From contig JAGCSL010000050.1 in assembly GCA_017964115.1 (NCBI GenBank), forward strand, positions 1-6,417: a DNA stretch of 6,417 bases, in the 5' to 3' direction. The stretch is from Candidatus Saccharimonadota bacterium (lineage in GTDB: Bacteria > Patescibacteriota > Saccharimonadia > Saccharimonadales > Saccharimonadaceae). The notes beneath the pieces are model-generated. The model was not told the origin of the DNA, ran no database searches, and saw only the letters and a list, made by a program, of their open reading frames with translations. A program made the position numbers and the translations under genes. Below, piece after piece: positions 1-5,804 of this stretch; position 1 is the first letter of the stretch, and every line of letters begins with the position of its first letter.

Positions 1-768
1 AAAAATTTCGTTAGCGTGCATAGAACCGAGCACATGCTCAGCACTACCCTGGAGCCAGAGCTCATCGCCTTCAATCTTGTAGCGATCTTCTCGAGGCTCA
101 AGACGGTCCATGGCGTCATACATCTCGGTGCGGAGCATCAATGGTGGCAAAACCAAAGTGAATGGCTTAGTTGAGATACCATCGAGTCCGTTCTTTTCAA
201 CGATTTCTTTAATCACGCGTTCATCGGAGAGGCTATCCATGACAAAGTTGACGATTGCCATCTGAAGCTTAACCATATCCCCCTTGATATAGGCAAAGCG
301 AGCACCAGAAACCTTAGCGGCGCGCTCTTTGTCAATCCAGTCGCGCTCTTGGCCAATTTCGTAGTGATTTTTTGGCTCAAAATCAAACTTACGTGGCTTG
401 CCAATGACTTCGGCAACCTCATTTTCGTCTTCGGAGAGACCAATCGGCACGTCGTCTTCTGGGACGTTCGGAACAGTTTTGAGCTTAGAGATGAATTCTT
501 TCTCTACTTCGGCAAGTTTTGGTTCGAGCTCGGACAGATCTTTCTTGAGGTTTTTACCCTCGTCGATTAAAGCCTGGTCTGGCTTGCCGTTTTTCATCTT
601 TGCAGAGATTTGGTTGCGTGCTTGACGCAAGCCGTCGATTTTCTGCGATAGACTCTTGCGCTCGTCGTCAAGTTTGAGAATTTCATTAAGGTCTATAGTA
701 TAGCCCTTGTTATGAATTGCATCCTCAACCTTGCGGCGATTCGCACGGATGTAATTTATATCTAACAT
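1..768 (-). CDS. serS: Seryl-tRNA synthetase, N-terminal part (3' end off the window)
   Basis: This class II aminoacyl-tRNA synthetase charges tRNA-Ser with serine using ATP in the cytoplasm. The window holds residues 1-256 of a protein that is usually about 420 long. It starts MLDINYIRANRRKVEDAI, a typical SerRS N-terminus. Residues about 28-100 form the charged, heptad-like antiparallel coiled-coil arm that grips the long variable arm of tRNA-Ser. The linker TVPNVPEDDVPIG (98-110) leads into the catalytic domain. KVSGARFAYIKGDMVKLQ (152-169) begins that domain, and VLPPLMLRTEMYDAM (206-220) lies in the region of motif 1. WLQGSAEHVLGSMHANEI (238-255) contains the serine-binding T-x-E site, here S-A-E. 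Class II motifs 2 and 3 lie outside the window. The start at 768 is well defined, because an in-frame TAA lies five codons upstream with no other start between. There is no Shine-Dalgarno sequence; a -10-like box sits only 9 nt upstream, so the mRNA is probably leaderless. Confidence 0.97.
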   Translation of the reverse strand, partial: MLDINYIRANRRKVEDAIHNKGYTIDLNEILKLDDERKSLSQKIDGLRQARNQISAKMKNGKPDQALIDEGKNLKKDLSELEPKLAEVEKEFISKLKTVPNVPEDDVPIGLSEDENEVAEVIGKPRKFDFEPKNHYEIGQERDWIDKERAAKVSGARFAYIKGDMVKLQMAIVNFVMDSLSDERVIKEIVEKNGLDGISTKPFTLVLPPLMLRTEMYDAMDRLEPREDRYKIEGDELWLQGSAEHVLGSMHANEIF

Positions 769-777
769 ATATGGCTT

Positions 778-806
778 ATTTTAACATCAATTACCTGTTG
801 TGACTA
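778..806 (-). promoter_or_regulatory. Putative serS promoter
   Basis: On the minus strand, TAGTCA (801-806) and TAAAAT (778-783) are separated by 17 bp and resemble -35 and -10 boxes (4/6 and 5/6 matches to consensus). Only 9 nt separate the -10 box from the serS ATG, so transcription would begin about 2-3 nt before the start codon and leave essentially no leader. The -35 overlaps that of the opposing promoter. The call is by eye. Confidence 0.5.
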
Positions 807-813
807 GTTGTGA
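797..813. repeat. Direct repeat of GTTGTGA with 10-bp period
   Basis: The heptamer GTTGTGA occurs at 797-803 and 807-813, so the copies start exactly 10 bp apart, about one helical turn. They cover the -35 of the rightward promoter and the adjacent spacer, and flank the -35 of the leftward one. This geometry could suit a regulator binding one face of the DNA, but two 7-mers in AT-rich DNA are weak evidence. Confidence 0.4.
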
Positions 814-825
814 ATGCGGTAAAAT
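798..825 (+). promoter_or_regulatory. Putative promoter of the small membrane-protein gene
   Basis: TTGTGA (798-803) and TAAAAT (820-825) are 16 bp apart. The ATG at 832 begins 7 nt after the last base of the -10 box, so the expected transcription start falls on or next to the ATG. There is no Shine-Dalgarno sequence. Its -35 shares bases 801-803 with the -35 of the opposing serS promoter, so the two polymerases should compete for this stretch. The call is by eye. Confidence 0.5.
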
Positions 826-831
826 ATAGGT

Positions 832-1185
832 ATGGACAAAAAGCTTAAGAATTATATTGAAGAAATTACCAAGGCAAGCAAACATCCGTCGGCGGAGCTG
901 ATTGAGTACCATAAGGCCATGACGGCGCAATTTCAGCACGAAAGGTTTATCCATTTGGTCGTTACCTTGTTTTTTGCGCTATTTTTGATTATTTTCTTTG
1001 CATTATTCTTATTTGCTACCCTATCTCTACCTGGCAGTTCTGGGGTTTGGGTGACTACTTGTCTAGGAATTATTACGCTAATTTTACTAATAGTAACTGT
1101 CTTTTATATTCGCCATTATTATCAACTTGAAAATGGCACCCAAAAACTAGAAGACATCACGAAAAAACTTTATAAACGCGACTAA
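832..1185 (+). CDS. Small two-helix membrane protein of unknown function
   Basis: This 117-residue protein is not recognised with a known function. Residues 1-39 are charged and predicted helical (MDKKLKNYIEEITKASKHPS at the start). Two long hydrophobic helices follow, about 40-65 and 72-93, joined by a short LPGSSG turn. A charged C-terminal tail (94-117, ending KKLYKRD) completes it. Both ends are lysine-rich, so the positive-inside rule puts N and C termini in the cytoplasm with a tiny external hairpin turn. The segment QFQHERFIHLVVT (33-45), just before and into helix 1, has the look of a conserved signature; I have the impression of similar QHER-IH motifs in small membrane proteins of Clostridia and CPR bacteria, but this is recollection only. 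The gene appears to be leaderless, and its TAA stop overlaps the TAG stop of the convergent gene. It is a stand-alone gene, so context gives no function. Confidence 0.85.
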   Translation: MDKKLKNYIEEITKASKHPSAELIEYHKAMTAQFQHERFIHLVVTLFFALFLIIFFALFLFATLSLPGSSGVWVTTCLGIITLILLIVTVFYIRHYYQLENGTQKLEDITKKLYKRD

Positions 1186-3056
1186 GTTTGCGACCTGGCG
1201 CCTTCGCCGGCCGGAACGGAGCGTAGTTCAGTACCATCTGGCGTGTAGAAGTTAATAAACTTCTCGCCGTAGATTTTAACCATATCCTGGTTGTTGTCAT
1301 AGAGAATTGAGCCTTCAAAATCGATGATTTTCTCGAGTTTCTCGTTGTAAAGCGTGTTTTTGCCGTCGCTCTTTCTGACGACGAGCATGTCTTTAGCCTT
1401 GCCGCGATAAGATGCGCGTGAAATTGTACTGATATTCTCGTCGTCCATCTGAACCTTACCGCTAGTATTCAGAAGATATACTCTAGACTCGTCATACGGC
1501 GACGTATTAGAACTGGTACGCTTGGTAGCTATATAGTATTTACCGACCGACGAAATAGAAGCATATGTATTAGAAATACTGGTACATTTTTGATTTATTA
1601 GATGATAATTATATGAATATGAGGAACCACTAGAAATCTCGCGTGAATAGACAGTCGCAAGGCCATTTTTATCAAAACCATTAAAGGTCGACGACGAGTT
1701 AAGCGTACAGATTTTGCTGCCAGACTTATCATATATCTGCTTCTGGCCGCCACTAACACTAACAACAAAGTTGCTTTTCATTTTTGTGATGCTAGTTGCT
1801 TGACTAATATTGCGCCCATTAATAGCAACAGAGGTGCCGCCGCTATAGCGTTGGGTGGCGTAGTGATCGGCGTCAATAACAATATAACTAGCATACGTAG
1901 CCGTATCATAGAGCTTATGAAATACGCCGTCCGAAGAATAGAATCCGTTGCCATCCTCGGTAGAGTTGCAAGATATATATCCAGTTGGCACTTCTTCTGA
2001 ATCTATAATACTAATCGAACGACATTTATCGCCAATCTCCCTGAATTTTCCGCCCGTAATGATGGCGCGATTAACATTCTCGGCATAACGACTGTAGCTC
2101 GGAATATAATCGTCTAGATTCTCCTTCTCATCATCGGAGCGCTTCTCGATTTCCGAAAAGACCATTTGAGTACCGTCTATCGAGGTGTACAGAATCTGGT
2201 ATACTTTATTGCTATCTTTTGTGTTGACGATTTCCTCTAGATTATCATTACGAAATACGATTAAACCACCAGAATAGGAAATAGAGGTTATCGTGCTGGA
2301 GATCTCATAGTCGGATACGACCGAACTAATAACTGGTGCTTCGTCTGATTCGATTGAAGTGATTTTTTTACCACGCGCATTATAGATATCGTATTGCTTA
2401 TCCGCACGCTTAATCGCAACAGCAAAAGCATTTTTGCTGCCATAATAATTGTCGCTACCCAAATTCGAGTTGAGACTGGATGAATAACTCGTTACTTCAC
2501 GACCAGAGCCATGTAGGAGTTTGCGTTCGGCAGAGCCTGGTTTTAGCGCCGTATAGAGGCCACCCACACGCGAAAGCGCGTCATATTCATTCGGCTTAAC
2601 GGTCATGCGACCAGCGTCATTAATAATACCCCAGCCATCGGTGGTTTTGACAATCGTATAGCCGTCGATAAACTCATCGAACTTTTCGATATTGTACTCG
2701 GTAAGTTCTTTGCCGTTTTTATCAACAAGAGCATATTTAGTATTCGTTTTTGAGCTTTCTGGCACAAAATACGCGTTGTGGTCATATAGTGATTCTTTGC
2801 CTCCAAACGGACCAACAATATTTAGCAACTGAATAACTACAATAACTGCCACTGTTACTACAACAGCCGATGACACTACCGCCAAAACTATAACGCGTAA
2901 CTTGCTAGCCTTCTTGGGAGGTTTTGTTTCGGTGGTTGTTGGCTGAGGAGCTAATGGAGTCACCTCGGGAGCAGGCTCCATGACCGGCTCAGATGCGGGC
3001 ATAGGCTCGACGTTTGGAGCTATTGTTGGGGTTTGATCCTTATCTGGGCCGTCCAT
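1182..3056 (-). CDS. Membrane-anchored WG-repeat-like surface protein (shorter paralogue)
   Basis: This 624-residue protein has no assigned function. Residues 1-47 are rich in Pro, Glu and Thr. A basic stretch KPPKKASKLR (45-54) precedes one transmembrane helix (about 55-81), so the N-terminus should be cytoplasmic and residues 82-624 outside. There is no cleavable signal peptide. The outer part has about ten degenerate repeats of the form hydrophobic strand, D/N-x-x-G-K turn, strand: ALVDKNGKELTEY (109-121), DGWGIINDAGRMTVKP (140-155, closest to the WG-repeat consensus), YDIYNARGKKITSI (222-235), KQIYDKSGSKICTL (439-452), INFYTPDGTELRSV (601-614). A beta-propeller fold is likely. The four cysteines (345, 363, 450, 491) are all external and are all shared with the upstream paralogue. 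The middle is rich in Ser and Tyr. The ATG follows GGGAG, which overlaps the paralogue's stop codon, with 10-nt spacing. Fourteen bp separate the genes, implying one transcript and possible translational coupling. Confidence 0.85.
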   Translation of the reverse strand: MDGPDKDQTPTIAPNVEPMPASEPVMEPAPEVTPLAPQPTTTETKPPKKASKLRVIVLAVVSSAVVVTVAVIVVIQLLNIVGPFGGKESLYDHNAYFVPESSKTNTKYALVDKNGKELTEYNIEKFDEFIDGYTIVKTTDGWGIINDAGRMTVKPNEYDALSRVGGLYTALKPGSAERKLLHGSGREVTSYSSSLNSNLGSDNYYGSKNAFAVAIKRADKQYDIYNARGKKITSIESDEAPVISSVVSDYEISSTITSISYSGGLIVFRNDNLEEIVNTKDSNKVYQILYTSIDGTQMVFSEIEKRSDDEKENLDDYIPSYSRYAENVNRAIITGGKFREIGDKCRSISIIDSEEVPTGYISCNSTEDGNGFYSSDGVFHKLYDTATYASYIVIDADHYATQRYSGGTSVAINGRNISQATSITKMKSNFVVSVSGGQKQIYDKSGSKICTLNSSSTFNGFDKNGLATVYSREISSGSSYSYNYHLINQKCTSISNTYASISSVGKYYIATKRTSSNTSPYDESRVYLLNTSGKVQMDDENISTISRASYRGKAKDMLVVRKSDGKNTLYNEKLEKIIDFEGSILYDNNQDMVKIYGEKFINFYTPDGTELRSVPAGEGARSQT

Positions 3057-3070
3057 TTATTTCATGCTCC

Positions 3071-5350
3071 CTATTTTTGGCCACCCTCTGACCACTTATA
3101 AAACTCTTTGCCGTTTGGCGTAAAGTAGTAATGCTCGCCAGCTACCGCTTCAGTATCATCGCAAATCCCCTTCGCAGGAGTGCCAGTTATGAGCTCAACG
3201 TAAGAACCCGTTGAACTGATGCCGGAATTAAAATTGCAAAAATGGTCAAATTTCTTAAGAGCCTTGCCGTAGCCGATGAAGTATTTTGGACCACTACCAA
3301 AGAGACCGAAGCTGTTCATATAGTGTAGCAAGCCTGCGCTACCATATTTCGATTCGCTCGATGCTATAGTTTCGCCATTCTTATCGATAAGGTCCGTGAC
3401 ATACTTATCGCCGCTCTTTTTCGTCAGAGCAGCCAAATCATCTTCCCTAGAAATGCCGTAGTAGTAGGTATCCTCATTTACGACTTCACATTTGTTATTA
3501 ATAAGCGTATAGCCGTTCGGGTCGGCGCTACCACTCTTGAGTTTACGCACAAGCGCAAAGCCGTTCACGAAGCCAGTAACATCGGTGCTACTAATGCCGG
3601 TGAGGTGAGGTGTCGATACGAACATTCCTGGTCGAGACGTCGTAGCCGTATAGCCTTTTTTATCGAAGGTACAGATTTCTTTACCTTTTTTGTCGAAGAA
3701 GACGAGCTTACCCTTCAAGTTACTCGTAGTACTGTCCAATACTTTCATATCAGAGTCTTTATACTTTGAGACGCTTTCGTCAACTATTTGCTGTACGACA
3801 TAATTATCGTTCATACCGAGAAGGTGGTACTCGGTCTTAGTTGAAGTCTTCGTTTTATTGGCGGAATCCGTGTCGTACTGAGGATTGGTCGAAACTAAAT
3901 TAACGGCCTTTTTGCCACCGTAAAAGATGCCATATGCGGCAGGCGACGTTTGCGTAAGTAAAGCGTAGGCATCATTCGTAATCGGATAAACGGCGTCTTC
4001 CTTATAGAGGCTCGAGGCTGAGCTCTTGGCTACTGACGCATTGTACGTATTCGATGACGGCGAACCGTCATTAGTAATAACAAAGTTCTCGTAGCCTTTA
4101 ACGCATAGCACGAAGCCGTCTTCATCGCCTTCGGCATAATCGTCATCGTAATACAAACCGGCACATTCTTTAGTAGTGTATTCATGGAAGGTGTCTTTGA
4201 CTAGTAACATGTTTTCGCGCTTATCGTCAGGCGAAGAAATAGTGCCTAATGAATTTACCACGGCTTCATTAGTTGTCGAGAGGCCGACGATGTCATTGCT
4301 CTTCGAAACAAAAACGCCGAAGTATTTCTTGGTAATATTCTTGTCTACGCGGCGCACTTCGCCACCCTTATCGTTCAAGATAATTACGCCACCACTGTAG
4401 ACAATAACTGAAGAAGCACCGTCCGTGCCGGCTTCTGGAGTAGTGACAGTTGGCGCAATAACACTGTCGAATTCCGTAACTTTTGCGCCGTATGGGTTAT
4501 AAATCGTGTAATGATTTTCGTTACCTTTGAAAATAGTATAAGCAGTCTCTTTGCCGCTCGTGTAATCGCTATAATGATCGAGATTTTCATCTTCGTATTC
4601 GACAACTTTTTCGCCCTTATTGTTGACTAAGATTTTCTTGCCGTCTTTTTCAAGGCCGTATAGAGCACCGTAGGCTTTAATTTTGCCGCTTTCGCCGAAT
4701 TTGACGATTTCGCTTCCATCTTCGCCGACGATGCCGTATTTACCATCTTTCTTCATTAAGGTTGCCCCACCCACGAAAGAGCCGGAAGTGTCTTCGTAGA
4801 CAAAGTCGGTAATTTTATCTCCGTCGGTGCTAAAAATGGCGTATTTTTTACCATTCTCGGATGACGATACGACCATACTTTTGCTTTTATAAAAGGCTTC
4901 GCCGTTGGTGTCCCCACCGGTACCCCCACCTTGACCGCCGAGCGGCTTAGCGATAACTAGGAACAAAACCACACCGACGATAATTAGAACTGCAACAATG
5001 ATACCAATAATAAGCGGAAGTTTCTTCCCCTTTGGCTTCGCGGCAGCTGGAGCTGGGGCTGGTTGAGCATTCGGATCGGATGCAACAGGAGTGTCCCCTA
5101 GGGTAGCTGGACCACTTGGTGCAGCCGGAGTAGTATTAGGATCTTCGGTAATAATGCCAGCCGTAGGAACCGCAGAAGCTTGCGGTGCCATGCTGGGATC
5201 GTTGGCTGCTACATCATTAGCGACATCGCCGAGCGTACCGCCAACGGGCGCATATGGCGATTTAATTGGTGAAGGCTCCGGCAATGGCACGGAGCTAAGA
5301 TCTGGGTTGGTCGTATTCAAACCAGGGTTATTTGGGTCTTCTGGAGACAT
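3071..5350 (-). CDS. Membrane-anchored WG-repeat-like surface protein (longer paralogue)
   Basis: This 759-residue protein is the first gene of a two-gene operon; its function is unknown. Residues 1-104 are rich in Pro, Ala, Asp and Asn, with TLGD occurring twice (39-42, 83-86). The basic stretch KPKGKK (105-110) leads into one transmembrane helix (about 111-134), followed by a glycine-rich linker (138-147). Topology should be N-inside with 135-759 outside. The outer region contains about a dozen degenerate strand-turn-strand repeats, such as YAIFSTDGDKITDFV (170-184), YGIVGEDGSEIVKF (205-218), YTIYNPYGAKVTEFD (281-295), LVFFDKKGKEICTF (549-562) and YYFTPNGKEFYKW (741-753), which suggests a WG-like beta-propeller. 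Six cysteines are all external (396, 416, 560, 621, 705, 730); the first four match the downstream paralogue and the last two are extra. The start follows AGGA with 8-nt spacing and an extended -10 promoter. An adhesin, receptor or wall-binding role is possible but is inference only. Confidence 0.87.
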   Translation of the reverse strand: MSPEDPNNPGLNTTNPDLSSVPLPEPSPIKSPYAPVGGTLGDVANDVAANDPSMAPQASAVPTAGIITEDPNTTPAAPSGPATLGDTPVASDPNAQPAPAPAAAKPKGKKLPLIIGIIVAVLIIVGVVLFLVIAKPLGGQGGGTGGDTNGEAFYKSKSMVVSSSENGKKYAIFSTDGDKITDFVYEDTSGSFVGGATLMKKDGKYGIVGEDGSEIVKFGESGKIKAYGALYGLEKDGKKILVNNKGEKVVEYEDENLDHYSDYTSGKETAYTIFKGNENHYTIYNPYGAKVTEFDSVIAPTVTTPEAGTDGASSVIVYSGGVIILNDKGGEVRRVDKNITKKYFGVFVSKSNDIVGLSTTNEAVVNSLGTISSPDDKRENMLLVKDTFHEYTTKECAGLYYDDDYAEGDEDGFVLCVKGYENFVITNDGSPSSNTYNASVAKSSASSLYKEDAVYPITNDAYALLTQTSPAAYGIFYGGKKAVNLVSTNPQYDTDSANKTKTSTKTEYHLLGMNDNYVVQQIVDESVSKYKDSDMKVLDSTTSNLKGKLVFFDKKGKEICTFDKKGYTATTSRPGMFVSTPHLTGISSTDVTGFVNGFALVRKLKSGSADPNGYTLINNKCEVVNEDTYYYGISREDDLAALTKKSGDKYVTDLIDKNGETIASSESKYGSAGLLHYMNSFGLFGSGPKYFIGYGKALKKFDHFCNFNSGISSTGSYVELITGTPAKGICDDTEAVAGEHYYFTPNGKEFYKWSEGGQK

Positions 5351-5370
5351 TTTTGATTTCCTAATTATGC

Positions 5371-5380
5371 TTAAGCTTAA
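5371..5380. repeat. Perfect 10-bp palindrome at the predicted start of the paralogue operon
   Basis: TTAAGCTTAA is self-complementary and lies directly downstream of the -10 box, over the predicted start near 5373. It is part of the tandem hexamer GCTTAA-GCTTAA (5369-5380) and is flanked by two TAATTAT copies (5362-5368, 5378-5384). It could be an operator, but the sequence is AT-rich and short, so chance is plausible. Confidence 0.35.
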
Positions 5381-5388
5381 TTATAGCA
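5380..5388 (-). promoter_or_regulatory. Extended -10 promoter of the paralogue operon
   Basis: On the minus strand the sequence TGCTATAAT is a perfect extended -10 element (TGN plus TATAAT). No good -35 is seen at the expected distance; the best candidate is TGCAAA with 16-bp spacing, which fits an extended -10 promoter. Transcription should start near 5373, giving a leader of about 23 nt that contains the AGGA ribosome-binding site at 5359-5362. This operon, unlike its neighbours, has a normal leader. Confidence 0.65.
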
Positions 5389-5411
5389 GAAAAAACAGGT
5401 TTTTGCAGAGC

Positions 5412-5440
5412 TTGCATAGTGGCGCTATATCTGATATAAT
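5412..5440 (+). promoter_or_regulatory. Promoter of the bL31 operon
   Basis: TTGCAT (5412-5417) and a perfect TATAAT (5435-5440) are separated by 17 bp, with TG at 5432-5433 making an extended -10. This is the best promoter in the window, as expected for a ribosomal protein gene. The expected start, about 5447, lies only about 4 nt before the ATG at 5451, and no Shine-Dalgarno sequence fits between them, so bL31 is probably translated from a leaderless or nearly leaderless mRNA. Confidence 0.75.
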
Positions 5441-5446
5441 TAGCGC
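5422..5446. repeat. Interrupted inverted repeat over the bL31 promoter
   Basis: TATATC-T-GATATA (5426-5438) is a perfect 13-bp dyad overlapping the -10 box. It is framed by GCGC at 5422-5425 and 5443-5446, with four extra bases (ATTA) on the right side. GCGCTA (5422-5427) and TAGCGC (5441-5446) are also exact inverted copies. The dyad covers the -10 and the predicted start, so a bound protein there would block transcription. No regulator is identified. Confidence 0.45.
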
Positions 5447-5450
5447 AATT

Positions 5451-5780
5451 ATGAAAAAATCAATTCAACCTAAAGACTACCGTTTTGTGGTGTTCGCCGA
5501 TGAGCAAGCAGGTTTCTCATTTTTGACTCGCTCAACCGCAAAGTCGGAAGAAACCATCAAGTGGGAGGATGGCAAAGAGTATCCACTCGTAAAGATGCAG
5601 ATTTCAAGCGCTTCTCATCCATTCTTCACTGGCGAAGAGAAGATTATCGATACCGAAGGTCGCGTTGACCGCTTCAAGGCTCGCGCTAAGAAAGCTGCCG
5701 CCATGAAGGCAAAACTCGGCAACAAGGTCGCAAAAGCCAAGAAGGAAGCCAAGAAAAAGGCAGCCAAGGCTGACAAATAA
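5451..5780 (+). CDS. rpmE: 50S ribosomal protein bL31, type B, with Lys/Ala-rich tail
   Basis: This 109-residue protein is a component of the large ribosomal subunit at the central protuberance, where L31 bridges to the small subunit. Residues 1-75 match type B L31 (often named rpmE2): MKKSIQPKDYRFVVFADEQA, then FLTRSTAKSEETIKWEDGKEYP (in 24-45), ISSASHPFFTG (51-61) and DTEGRVDRF (67-75). There are no cysteines, so the zinc site of the C+ form is absent. Residues 76-109 are a Lys/Ala-rich extension with about 13 lysines, longer than the common 80-90-residue form, and probably bind rRNA. The frame stays open well upstream of 5451, but that part is antisense to the paralogue gene. The M at 5451 was chosen because the protein match begins there and a strong promoter sits just before it. 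It is followed after 24 bp by the 35-residue protein gene on the same transcript. Confidence 0.95.
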   Translation: MKKSIQPKDYRFVVFADEQAGFSFLTRSTAKSEETIKWEDGKEYPLVKMQISSASHPFFTGEEKIIDTEGRVDRFKARAKKAAAMKAKLGNKVAKAKKEAKKKAAKADK

Positions 5781-5804
5781 TTCGAAAAACTTGGAGGTTT
5801 TAAA

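Noticed and set aside
349..625. Two plus-strand open frames of 73-75 codons within serS
   Set aside because: They lie antisense to a clear serS reading frame, have no ribosome-binding site and no recognisable protein features.
1196..1216. GC-rich inverted repeats (GGCG...CGCC and CCGGCCGG) just inside the end of the 624-residue gene
   Set aside because: The stems are short and there is no T-tract on either strand, so this is not a convincing terminator.
5041..5340. Tandem nucleotide repeat coding for the Pro/Ala-rich N-terminus of the 759-residue protein
   Set aside because: Only the short TLGD motif recurs; the rest is compositional bias without a regular DNA repeat unit.
3071..5350. Cleavable signal peptide or lipoprotein on the paralogues
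   Set aside because: The hydrophobic helix starts about 111 residues in (55 in the shorter one), follows a long Pro-rich region, and is not followed by a lipobox Cys or a clear signal peptidase site. A signal-anchor fits better.
5091..5450. N-terminal extension of bL31 from an upstream in-frame ATG at 5091
   Set aside because: It is antisense to the N-terminal part of the 759-residue gene, the L31 match begins at the Met at 5451, and the promoter lies at 5412-5440 inside the supposed extension.
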